Origin: an uncultured Myxococcales bacterium
Lineage (GTDB): Bacteria; Myxococcota_A; UBA9042
NCBI GenBank assembly: GCA_903842345.1
Contig: CAIMLR010000008.1
Location: 1 to 64,000, forward strand
Length of the DNA stretch: 64,000 bases
Direction of reading: 5' to 3'
The number at the start of each line of letters is the position of its first letter. Within the stretch, counting starts at the first letter, position 1. Below, in pieces: positions 32,590 through 40,589 of this stretch. A program made the position numbers and the translations under genes. The notes under the pieces are model-generated. The model had not been told where the DNA came from. It searched no databases and saw nothing but the letters and a program-made list of their open reading frames with translations.

Positions 32590-35500
32590 ATGCGAAGGCC
32601 GGGTGCCCAAAGATCGACGCCGTTTCGGTGGCGCGCGGAATTGCAGCTTCTGCCTGCGGCGCCGCCGTTTGCGTGGATGCTGGCCGGCGCGCTGCTTGTC
32701 GTGCTTGCGCAGGCGTGCGGGGAATCTCCGCCGGTCGACGCCACGGAGCCCGATGCCGCGCTTGCCGCGGATGCCGATGTGGCCCTCGCTGGCAGTGACG
32801 CGGATCCCGCTCCGGATGCCGCGACCGATGGATTTGCGCCCGACGTGGCCGACGCGCCGGACGCGGATGCGGCCGACCCGGTTGACGCGGCCTCCGACGC
32901 CGTTGCGGATGCCTCCGACGCAGCGACCGACGCGCAATCCCCGGACGTTGCGGATGCGGCCGTGGACGTTTCGCCCGCCGACGCGCTCGCTGACGATGCG
33001 ACGGCCGATGCGGCCTTTGCGGATGCTGGCGATGCAGCGACCGATGCGGATGACGCGGTGCCGCAGTGCACGCTGAACAGCGATTGCGCAGCCGTCGCGC
33101 TTGTTGCGCCGTGTCAGGCTGCTGTGTGCAGCGCGGGCGCGTGCAAGCTCGTGGCGGTGGGCGACGGCACGCCTTGCGAAGACGGCGATGCTTGCACGCA
33201 TTCGGACGTCTGTTTGAACGGTCAATGCACCGACGGCGTCGCGCTGGACTGCGATGACGGCCAGCCGTGCACGGTGGACACGTGCGCGCAGGGCGGCTGC
33301 GTCCACGCGCCCGCCAGCGGCCCCTGCGAGGACGGCAACGTCTGTACGCTCGGCGACAGTTGCAAAGGCGGCGCGTGTGTCAGCGGCCAAACGATGGACT
33401 GCGAGGACGGCAACGTCTGCACCGACAATACTTGCAACCCCACAACCGGCTGTGTGCAGTTGCCCAACGTCGCCACGTGCACGCTCCTGGACTTGTGCCA
33501 GAGCGGCGCGACCTGCGGCGGCGGAACCTGTCACGCCGGCCCCAGCGTGGTGTGCGCGGACGGCGATCCGTGCACCAATGACCTGTGCGACCCGCAAACC
33601 GGCCTCTGCGAGTTCCTCGACACCACCAATCCCTGCGATGACGGCAATGCCTGCACGTTGGGCGACTTGTGCCAGGGCGGCCAATGCCAGCCGGGCGCTG
33701 ACAAGCCATGCGACGATGGTTCCCCGTGTACGGCTGACGCGTGCGACCCCGCGTCCGGCGCGTGCCTGCACACCGCGAGCACCGGCAGTTGCAGCGACGG
33801 CGACGCCTGCACAATCGGCGACACGTGCGCGGGCGGCGTCTGTTTGCCCGGCGTCGCGACGACCTGCGCCGACGCCAACCCGTGCACCGACGACACGTGC
33901 GACGCGAAAATCGGCTGCAGCCACGCCAACAACACGCTCGCGTGCAGCGTTGGCGATGCCTGCGAACTCGCGCAGTGTCAGGCTGGGCAATGCGTCACAA
34001 CCGGCGTCAAGGGCTGCGACGATGGCAATCCGTGCACCGTCGGCACCTGCATCGCGCCCGTGGGCTGCGTCTTTGTCCCCGTCGTGGACGGCAAGACCTG
34101 CAGCGCAGCCAACGGGTGCGCGGGCGCGGCCACCTGCGTCGCGGGCAAGTGCGGCACCGGCGCCAAGGTGGACTGCACCGACGGCAACACCTGCACTGAC
34201 GACTACTGCGACCCCAAGTGGGTCAAAGGCTGCTACTGGTTGCCCAACGTCGCCGCGTGTGAAGACGGCGATTTGTGCACCGGACAGGACGTCTGCAACA
34301 ACGGCAAATGCCTGCCCGGGACGCTGACCGGCGGCATGACCAACTGCGACGACGCGAACGTGTGCACCGACGACAGCTGCGCGGCCACCACCGGCTGCGT
34401 TCACGTGGCCAACAGCGCGGCGTGCGACGACGGCAACGCCTGCACGATCTTTGAAAAGTGCACGTCGGGCGTCTGCCAGGGCGGGGCACTCGCGACGTGC
34501 GAGGACGGCAACTCCTGCACCATCGACGTTTGCGCGCCCGGCGCCGGCACCTGCAGTTGGTACGCCAAGCAGGGCAACTGCGACGACGGCAACCCCTGCA
34601 CGTTTGCGGAGCAGTGCGTGGGCGCGTTTTGCGTCGGCACCGCCGTCAACTGCGACGACGCCAATCCGTGCAGCGCGGACGCGTGCGACGTGACGACCGG
34701 CGTTTGCGGCCACACGGTCATCAGCGTCGCGACGCCATGCAACGACGGCGACGCGTGCACCAACAACGACGCGTGCGCTGGCATGACGTGCAGCGGAGTG
34801 TCCATCGCCGCGAGTTTGTGCAGCGACGGGAATGTCTGCACGTCAGACGTCTGCAATCCCGCCGACGGCACCTGCAGTTGGACGGCAGCCGCCAGCCCAT
34901 GTGACGACGGCAATCCGTGCACCGTGGGCGACGCGTGCGCCGCGAGCGCGTGCGTCTCGGGCAGCGGCGCGCTCTGCAATGACAACAACGCGTGCACGCT
35001 GGATCAGTGCAATCCGGCCGGCGGCGCGTGCACGTATGGCGCGCAGCCCAACGGCACCGCGTGCGACGACGGCATCGCGTGTACCGCCAGCAGCGCGTGC
35101 CAGAGCGGCTTCTGCGCCCCGGCCGTCGCCAACTGCCCGGTCTTCAAGGACGCGTTCACGTGCGGCGGACCTCTCACCGGCTGGAGCCTGCCACAGCCGA
35201 CCGACACGAAAGTGATTTGGGCGATCGACCAAACGCCCGCGCTCAGCAACAGCAGCGCCTACGGCTGCATGCTCAACTACAACGACGGCTTGAATTACTG
35301 CGGCAGCGTCGGTTTCTACTGCATGGTCCAGCCAACGCTCGTCGCGACTTCGCCGATCATCGACGCAACCGGTAGCCGCGGCATGCCGCGCCTCGCGTTT
35401 GACACGTGGTACCAGCTCGACGGGCCGCTGCCGGGCGGCACGGGCTTTGGCGACGGCAAGACCGACGTGCCGCTCGTGGTGCTGCGCGACGTGGCGAGCA

Positions 35501-35799
35501 ATCAGATCCTCGACCAGTTCCTGCTGTCCAAGTCGACGACCGCGTGCAATGGCCAATGCCAGAGCGTTTGGCGGTTCATCTCGCTCGACGAGCCCAAGGT
35601 CGCCGGCCACGCGTTTCGCATGGAACTGTCCCTGGCCTCGCCGTCCAACTGGGGCAACCAGGGCAAGGGCTGGTTCATCGACAACATCGCCGTCACGCGC
35701 GAGTTCGTCCCTGAGACGTGCAGCAACGGCGTGGACGACGACGGCAACGGCCGGGTGGACTGCGCCGATCCGGTTTGCGCTGGTCAACCGGGCTGCTGA
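32590..35799 (+). CDS. Large Cys-rich lipoprotein with a jelly-roll tip and MopE-like tail
   Basis: I use the ATG at 32590 (GGGG seven bases upstream) instead of 32452, giving 1069 residues and a lipoprotein signal (lipobox AQAC, Cys43, with an unusually long basic n-region). The Asp/Ala linker runs to about residue 155. About 25 Cys-rich CDDGNxCT repeats occupy about 158-845. Residues about 850-1040 form a beta-sandwich domain (APALSNSSAYGCMLNYNDGL is from a partly Cys-bearing segment; the end GWFIDNIAVT is typical of MAM-like folds). The last 25 residues, CSNGVDDDGNGRVDCADPVC, are a MopE-like metal-binding motif, a likely calcium or copper site. The copper-monooxygenase-like lipoprotein follows 67 bases downstream and may be co-transcribed. 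Confidence 0.84.
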   Translation: MRRPGAQRSTPFRWRAELQLLPAAPPFAWMLAGALLVVLAQACGESPPVDATEPDAALAADADVALAGSDADPAPDAATDGFAPDVADAPDADAADPVDAASDAVADASDAATDAQSPDVADAAVDVSPADALADDATADAAFADAGDAATDADDAVPQCTLNSDCAAVALVAPCQAAVCSAGACKLVAVGDGTPCEDGDACTHSDVCLNGQCTDGVALDCDDGQPCTVDTCAQGGCVHAPASGPCEDGNVCTLGDSCKGGACVSGQTMDCEDGNVCTDNTCNPTTGCVQLPNVATCTLLDLCQSGATCGGGTCHAGPSVVCADGDPCTNDLCDPQTGLCEFLDTTNPCDDGNACTLGDLCQGGQCQPGADKPCDDGSPCTADACDPASGACLHTASTGSCSDGDACTIGDTCAGGVCLPGVATTCADANPCTDDTCDAKIGCSHANNTLACSVGDACELAQCQAGQCVTTGVKGCDDGNPCTVGTCIAPVGCVFVPVVDGKTCSAANGCAGAATCVAGKCGTGAKVDCTDGNTCTDDYCDPKWVKGCYWLPNVAACEDGDLCTGQDVCNNGKCLPGTLTGGMTNCDDANVCTDDSCAATTGCVHVANSAACDDGNACTIFEKCTSGVCQGGALATCEDGNSCTIDVCAPGAGTCSWYAKQGNCDDGNPCTFAEQCVGAFCVGTAVNCDDANPCSADACDVTTGVCGHTVISVATPCNDGDACTNNDACAGMTCSGVSIAASLCSDGNVCTSDVCNPADGTCSWTAAASPCDDGNPCTVGDACAASACVSGSGALCNDNNACTLDQCNPAGGACTYGAQPNGTACDDGIACTASSACQSGFCAPAVANCPVFKDAFTCGGPLTGWSLPQPTDTKVIWAIDQTPALSNSSAYGCMLNYNDGLNYCGSVGFYCMVQPTLVATSPIIDATGSRGMPRLAFDTWYQLDGPLPGGTGFGDGKTDVPLVVLRDVASNQILDQFLLSKSTTACNGQCQSVWRFISLDEPKVAGHAFRMELSLASPSNWGNQGKGWFIDNIAVTREFVPETCSNGVDDDGNGRVDCADPVCAGQPGC

Positions 35800-35866
35800 A
35801 CGGTACGCTTTGCGGGAGTCGGCTGCGGGGCTGGCTGTTGCGAATCACGACAGACACGAGGATGGC

Positions 35867-36967
35867 ATGAAGAACTGGCATTTGGCCGTGCGGGCTTATG
35901 GCTTTTTGACGGCGTTGGCGATGACCGGCTGTGCCGCTGACGCAGGCGTTGGGGGCGCTGCGGAGGACGCGAGCGCGGCGACGGCGGATGTCGCGACGGG
36001 CGATGTTGCGCCCGCAGTCGATGCCCAGGCCGATGTGACTGCCGCGGCGGGACCGACGTTCGCGATCGCGTCCGGCGGCTGGCAGATGAATCCCAAGGAC
36101 GAGATCACGATGTGCGTCCTCAAGCGCCTCGACAACGACGCGGAAGCGTGGGTCACCCGGATTCGCACCAAGCTGTCCGTCGGCTCGCACCACATGATCA
36201 TCTACCGGTCTGACGCGACGGCTGAGCAGCTCGATCCGCTGAAGTGCACGCCGTTTACGGAGACGCTGGCGGGCGGCAACGTGCCGCTGATGATTACCCA
36301 GGTTGCTGAAGATCAACTGCAATTGCCCAAGGGCGTGGCGTTCAAGCTCGGCGCGCACCAGATGGTGCGGATTGAGATGCACTTCATCAACTATACCAAG
36401 TCGGTGATCAACCCGACGGGCGAAGTGCATTTTGACACGACCGACAAAGCGTTTGTGCACGACGAGGCGGATCTGCTGTTCTACGGCAATCCGGATTTCA
36501 ACATTCCCAAGGGCAAATCGTACTCGACGCCGTGGAAGTTCCTGGATGTGTGGCCGGGGACGAAGATTTTTGCGCTGACGGGGCACACGCACGCGTTGGG
36601 CAAGAGCGTGGACATCGCCGTGTCGGACGGCACGATCGCGCCAACGCCGTCGCTCATCTATCCCGGCGATTCGCCGTTCTCCTGGTCCGAGCCGCCGCTC
36701 GCGCAGTTTGACCCGCCGCTGGAATTTGCCCAGGGGCAGGGCTTCCAATACCGCTGCACGTGGCTGAATGACACGACGTCGAGCGTCGGTTTTGGCGAGT
36801 CCGCGACCAAGGAGATGTGCTTCTTCTGGGCGTACTATTACCCGTCCAAGGGCTATCGCATGTGCATCAACAGCGGTAAATATGCGCAATACACGGGCAG
36901 TGACACGACCTGCTGCCCGGACGACGCGCTCTGCGACATGATCAAGAGCTACCTGGGCAAGCAATAG
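35867..36967 (+). CDS. Lipoprotein resembling copper type II (PHM/DBH-like) monooxygenases
   Basis: The ATG at 35867 (GAGG upstream) gives 366 residues with lipobox MTGC (Cys22) and a short Asp/Ala linker. The mature domain carries all the copper ligands expected of peptidylglycine/dopamine-type monooxygenases: SVGSHHMIIYRS (His108, His109) and VRIEMHFINYT (His172) for the first copper, and LTGHTHALGKS (His240, His242) and ATKEMCFFWAYY (Met317) for the second. Several Cys could form the family's disulfides. Known members hydroxylate substrates with O2 and an electron donor such as ascorbate, acting outside the cytoplasm; this placement fits. The substrate is unknown. It sits between a Cys-rich lipoprotein and a glycosyltransferase 17 bases downstream. 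I am confident in the fold, less so in activity. Confidence 0.8.
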   Translation: MKNWHLAVRAYGFLTALAMTGCAADAGVGGAAEDASAATADVATGDVAPAVDAQADVTAAAGPTFAIASGGWQMNPKDEITMCVLKRLDNDAEAWVTRIRTKLSVGSHHMIIYRSDATAEQLDPLKCTPFTETLAGGNVPLMITQVAEDQLQLPKGVAFKLGAHQMVRIEMHFINYTKSVINPTGEVHFDTTDKAFVHDEADLLFYGNPDFNIPKGKSYSTPWKFLDVWPGTKIFALTGHTHALGKSVDIAVSDGTIAPTPSLIYPGDSPFSWSEPPLAQFDPPLEFAQGQGFQYRCTWLNDTTSSVGFGESATKEMCFFWAYYYPSKGYRMCINSGKYAQYTGSDTTCCPDDALCDMIKSYLGKQ

Positions 36968-36984
36968 GTCGTTCGGACGGCAAA

Positions 36985-38052
36985 ATGCGGATCCTCTATG
37001 GTGTAGTCGGTGAAGGCATGGGTCACGCGACCCGCAGCCGTGTCGTGATCGAACACCTCCTCGCCGCCGGGCATGAAGTGCACGTGCTCGTCAGCGGGCG
37101 CGCGCATGCGATGCTGGCCAAGCACTTCACCGGCGTGCACCGCGTCCATGGCTGGCACCTCGTGTACGAGGACAACGTGGTGAAGAAGGGCAAGACCGCG
37201 TGGTCGAACCTCTTGGATTTGCTGCGCGAGGCGCCGATCCTCGCCAACGCGTACCGGCAGCTTGAGGATTTTCGCCCGGACGTCGTCGTCTCCGACTTTG
37301 AGTCGTGGTCGTACGTCTACGCCAAGTCGCATCACGTGCCGGTGGTGAGCGTGGACAACATGCAAATCATCAACCGCTGCCAGCACGACGAGGACGTGCT
37401 GGAAGGTCACAAGGCTGAATTCCTGTTGGCCAAGGGCATCGTCAAGTCCAAGCTGCCGGGTTCGGACCGGTACATCATCACCACGTTCTTTCGCCCGCCG
37501 CTGCGCAAGGAGCGCACCACGCTCGTGGCGCCGATCCTGCGACCGGAGGTGTTGGCGGCGACGCCGTCGCACGGGGAGCACGTGCTTGTGTATTCGTCAG
37601 CGGACAACGCGGAGACGCTGGAGGGCGTGCTCAAGTCTTTTCCGCAGGTCGCGTTTCGGGTCTACGGGATGCGCCGCGGGATTGCCGCGCCGGAGCTGGA
37701 CGCCAACCTGTCGCACCAGCCGTTTTCTGAGACGGGCTTTGTCGACGACCTCGCGTCTGCACGCGCGGTGATTGCCGGCGGCGGTTTTTCCCTGATGGGC
37801 GAAGCGGTGTACCTGCACAAACCGATGCTGTCCGTGCCGCTGGAAGGGCAATTTGAGCAAATCCTGAACGCGCGCTACCTGCAGAAGCTCGGCTACGGGC
37901 TGTGTCGCGAGTCCGTGACGCGCGAAGACGTGCAGGAACTCCTGGACCGCGCCGACGAACTGACGGCCAATCTGGCGGCGTATCAGCAGGACGGCAATGC
38001 CGAGGTGTTTGCCGCGGTCGATGGCGCCCTGGCGGAGCTGGCGGGGCAGTGA
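36985..38052 (+). CDS. GT-B glycosyltransferase, MurG/GT28-like
   Basis: A 355-residue protein with no signal peptide. It opens MRILYGVVGEGMGHATRSR, the glycine-rich donor/acceptor loop of GT-B glycosyltransferases of the MurG and UDP-glucuronosyl/macrolide group, and contains FRPDVVVSDFESW in the first domain. The second domain has VIAGGGFSLMGEAVYLHKPM, the nucleotide-sugar binding region. Such enzymes move a sugar from a nucleotide donor to a lipid, sugar or small-molecule acceptor at the cytoplasmic membrane face. The acceptor cannot be predicted. It follows the copper-oxygenase-like gene by 17 bases and probably shares its transcript. Confidence 0.85.
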   Translation: MRILYGVVGEGMGHATRSRVVIEHLLAAGHEVHVLVSGRAHAMLAKHFTGVHRVHGWHLVYEDNVVKKGKTAWSNLLDLLREAPILANAYRQLEDFRPDVVVSDFESWSYVYAKSHHVPVVSVDNMQIINRCQHDEDVLEGHKAEFLLAKGIVKSKLPGSDRYIITTFFRPPLRKERTTLVAPILRPEVLAATPSHGEHVLVYSSADNAETLEGVLKSFPQVAFRVYGMRRGIAAPELDANLSHQPFSETGFVDDLASARAVIAGGGFSLMGEAVYLHKPMLSVPLEGQFEQILNARYLQKLGYGLCRESVTREDVQELLDRADELTANLAAYQQDGNAEVFAAVDGALAELAGQ

Positions 38053-38209
38053 CGGGACGGGCTGGCGCTGGCCTACCCCAAGGACGCTGCCGTGGATCTT
38101 GCCGAAGCCGACTAGCGCGGCTGGTTTTGGCCGGAACAGTCTGCGGAATCACGGAACCGACGCCATTCAGGATACACACACGCAAAAGCGCAAGATCCGG
38201 AGGCAGAGG

Positions 38210-38878
38210 ATGAATCGGCAGGAAGCACAAGGGGCTGAGGGACAGAACAAGGTCGTCCTGGGCGCGGAACACTTTGACAGCAAAGCCCGCGAGTGGGACC
38301 AGAACCCGGTGTTCATCGACCGCGCGAACAAGATCGCCGCGGGCATCCGCGCCGCTGTGCCGCTCAGTCATACGATGCGCGCGCTCGACTACGGCAGCGG
38401 CACGGGCATGTTGTCGTTTCCGCTCCGCGACGCCGTGGGACACATTGTGCTGACCGACGCGTCGCCCGGCATGCTGGCGGTCGTGGTCGAGAAGATCGCT
38501 GCGCAGGGCGTCGCCAACATGACCGTTCGTCTGGCCACTCCGGACGCCGCAGTGTCGCCGGACGAGCGGTTCGACCTGATCTACTCGTCGATGGTGCTGC
38601 ACCACATTCCGGACACTGCAGCGATTCTGCGCACCTGGCATGACCAGCTGAACCCAGGTGGCTGGCTGTGCATCGCGGATCTGGAGCAGGAAGACGGCTC
38701 CTTCCACGGTCTGGAAGTGGATGTCCACCACGGTTTTGCGACCGCTGGGCTTGTCGCGCTGGCCAGGAGCGCGGGCTTTGCCGATCCCAGCGTCTCGATT
38801 GTGCTGCAGATTGACAAGGATCTGCCCCTCGGCACCCGCGCGTTTCCCGTGTTCCTGCTGGTGGCGCGCAAGGCGTGA
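38210..38878 (+). CDS. SAM-dependent class I methyltransferase
   Basis: The ATG at 38210 with a strong GGAGG upstream gives 222 residues. It has a Rossmann-type methyltransferase fold: SAM-binding motif I ALDYGSGTGMLSFPL, the acidic strand-2 end LTDASPGML, and motif IV region FDLIYSSMVLHHIPD followed by LNPGGWLCIADLE. This pattern is common to UbiE-like and small-molecule methyltransferases. The substrate is not predictable. It is separated from the glycosyltransferase gene by 157 bases and likely has its own promoter. Confidence 0.87.
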   Translation: MNRQEAQGAEGQNKVVLGAEHFDSKAREWDQNPVFIDRANKIAAGIRAAVPLSHTMRALDYGSGTGMLSFPLRDAVGHIVLTDASPGMLAVVVEKIAAQGVANMTVRLATPDAAVSPDERFDLIYSSMVLHHIPDTAAILRTWHDQLNPGGWLCIADLEQEDGSFHGLEVDVHHGFATAGLVALARSAGFADPSVSIVLQIDKDLPLGTRAFPVFLLVARKA

Positions 38879-38899
38879 CGCCCGATCGGCGCCTTGTGA

Positions 38900-38929
38900 C
38901 CCCATTGCGCGGCGCTGGCTCGCATGGGG
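38900..38929. terminator. Possible bidirectional hairpin terminator
   Basis: CCCCAT pairs with ATGGGG, and after a one-base bulge GCG pairs with CGC, around an eleven-base loop. It lies in the 93-base gap between convergent genes. No T-tract follows, so this is a weak call. Confidence 0.3.
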
Positions 38930-38971
38930 CGAGCGTGTTCCGATGACCGATGCGATCCACATCCGCTCAGC

Positions 38972-40390
38972 TTACGGCGCACTCGCTTCGCTGCCGTACC
39001 AATCCTCGGCCATCGTCCGCGCCAGGATCGCGCGGGCGCGTGCGGCGCGAAAATCTGCCGTCGCTATCAAGATGTCCGCCTCGGCGAGGCGGGTTTCGGC
39101 GTCAACAACCTCCAGGCCGTTGGCCAGTCCGGCGCGCAGTCTGGCATCGGCCTGGGTCGCGTTCAACTGCGCGGCATCGCGGGCTTTCTGGATGGCCGGC
39201 AACTGCTGGAGCGCCGCCTGCACATCGGACCACGCGCGGCGAACAGCCACCCGCCGGGCTTCGCGCAGCGCGTCGATCTCGCGCCCCAACACCGCCTCGT
39301 GCGCGGAAGACGACGCGATGAGGGCGTTCTGGTGGCCGTCGTAGAGAGGCCAGTTCAAGACCACGCCAGCAAACCAGTTTGGCACTTCCGGCAGCCAGCC
39401 GCCGAACGCAGGCGCTGAACCACTCGACGGCGTCGCGCCACCCGCCTGACCGGAAACACCTGCCGTTGCATGGATTTCTGGATGGCGTTTGACCTCCTCC
39501 ACGCGCGTCCGCGCCTGTTGCGCATCCAGGCGCGCCGCGGCAGCCTGCAGGCGCGGGGATTGCTGAATCGCCCGCCGCACGGCCAGATCGAGGCTCGGCG
39601 ACGGCGGCAAGGCGACCTGGCTGTCCACCGCATCCACCTGATCCGCCTCCGTTCCCATGGCAGCGGCAAGCAGCGCCCGCGTCACCGTCAGACCCGCATC
39701 GGCCTGCAGGACGTCCACGTCGTACCGCGCCAGCAGCGCATCCTCACGCGTCAGGTCGGCCATCGGCCGCAGCTTCTTCTCCACGTAGGCGGCGACCAGG
39801 TCGCGGTGCGCGCGCTGCCGGGTTCGCGCGTGTTGCGCCGCGGCAAGGAGTCGGTGCGCGGCCTGGACTGCAAACCAGGATTCTTCCACTTGCAGCGACA
39901 CGTCCAGCCAGGCACTGCGCGCCGTCGCGGTTTCTGACCGCAGCAGCGCATCGGCGAGCGTCTGCTCCGCCGCCGTCAGCCCGCCGTCATACAACAGCTG
40001 CCGCGCGCCGACGGCGACAAGCGTTGCCGGTTCGGGGGCCAGGTTGCCCAGGCCAGACACGGTGCGCGTACTGCTGATGCGGGCGACATCGACGACCGGC
40101 GAGCCGACGTAGCTGGCAGTGGTGTTGTTGGCCGTGTAGCCAAAGGCCTGCCCGGTGGCGCCGACGGTCGGTTGCCAGCGGGTGCCCGGGACGTCCAGAT
40201 CCGCGCGGGCGGCTGCGACGCGCGCCTTGACGACCGCGAGATCGACGTGGTGGGTGCGGGCGAAGGCCAGGGCCTGATCGAGCGTCACCGACTCGACGGC
40301 AGGAGCGGCTGGGGCGGGCGGCACCTGAGTCCAAGCAAGCGCCGGGAGCAGAACGACCGCAGAGACCGGGACCAGACTTTTCCAACGCAT
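38972..40390 (-). CDS. TolC-family outer-membrane efflux channel
   Basis: The ATG at 40390 with AAGG five bases upstream gives 472 residues with an Sec signal peptide ending near ALAWTQ. The mature protein has the long paired coiled coils of outer-membrane factors: AVESVTLDQALAFARTHHVD at the start, then two related halves with conserved helical patterns (ADLDVPGTRWQPTVGATGQA; ADARLRAGLANGLEVVDAET). It should form the trimeric channel that completes the tripartite pump with the RND protein and adaptor encoded just upstream on the same strand. The unusual point is the 52-codon UspA-like frame between the pump gene and this one. Confidence 0.88.
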   Translation of the reverse strand: MRWKSLVPVSAVVLLPALAWTQVPPAPAAPAVESVTLDQALAFARTHHVDLAVVKARVAAARADLDVPGTRWQPTVGATGQAFGYTANNTTASYVGSPVVDVARISSTRTVSGLGNLAPEPATLVAVGARQLLYDGGLTAAEQTLADALLRSETATARSAWLDVSLQVEESWFAVQAAHRLLAAAQHARTRQRAHRDLVAAYVEKKLRPMADLTREDALLARYDVDVLQADAGLTVTRALLAAAMGTEADQVDAVDSQVALPPSPSLDLAVRRAIQQSPRLQAAAARLDAQQARTRVEEVKRHPEIHATAGVSGQAGGATPSSGSAPAFGGWLPEVPNWFAGVVLNWPLYDGHQNALIASSSAHEAVLGREIDALREARRVAVRRAWSDVQAALQQLPAIQKARDAAQLNATQADARLRAGLANGLEVVDAETRLAEADILIATADFRAARARAILARTMAEDWYGSEASAP

Positions 40391-40430
40391 GACGACCTTG
40401 ACGACGCGGCTGAGGCGTGCCGGAAGAGGA

Positions 40431-40589
40431 CTACTGGCCCGCGGCATCGCGCGCAGGACCAACGACACGAACATGGGTGTCACCGTGATGGGCCAAACGG
40501 CCCGCGACCGATCCGAGGATGCGGGCGGGCGCAAGAACGCGTGGCGCGATGGCCGTGTCATCCACGGCGACGAGGATTTTGCGAATCAC
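40431..40589 (-). pseudogene. Short UspA-like fragment between pump and channel genes
   Basis: A 52-codon frame starts at a GTG that overlaps the RND pump stop by four bases (GTGA) and reads VIRKILVAVDDTAIAPRVLA, like the first strand and helix of universal stress proteins, whose usual length is about 140-150 residues. It stops 40 bases before the channel gene ATG. There is no room for the rest of a Usp domain, so I read it as a truncated remnant, or possibly a real micro-protein. A chance resemblance cannot be excluded. Confidence 0.35.
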
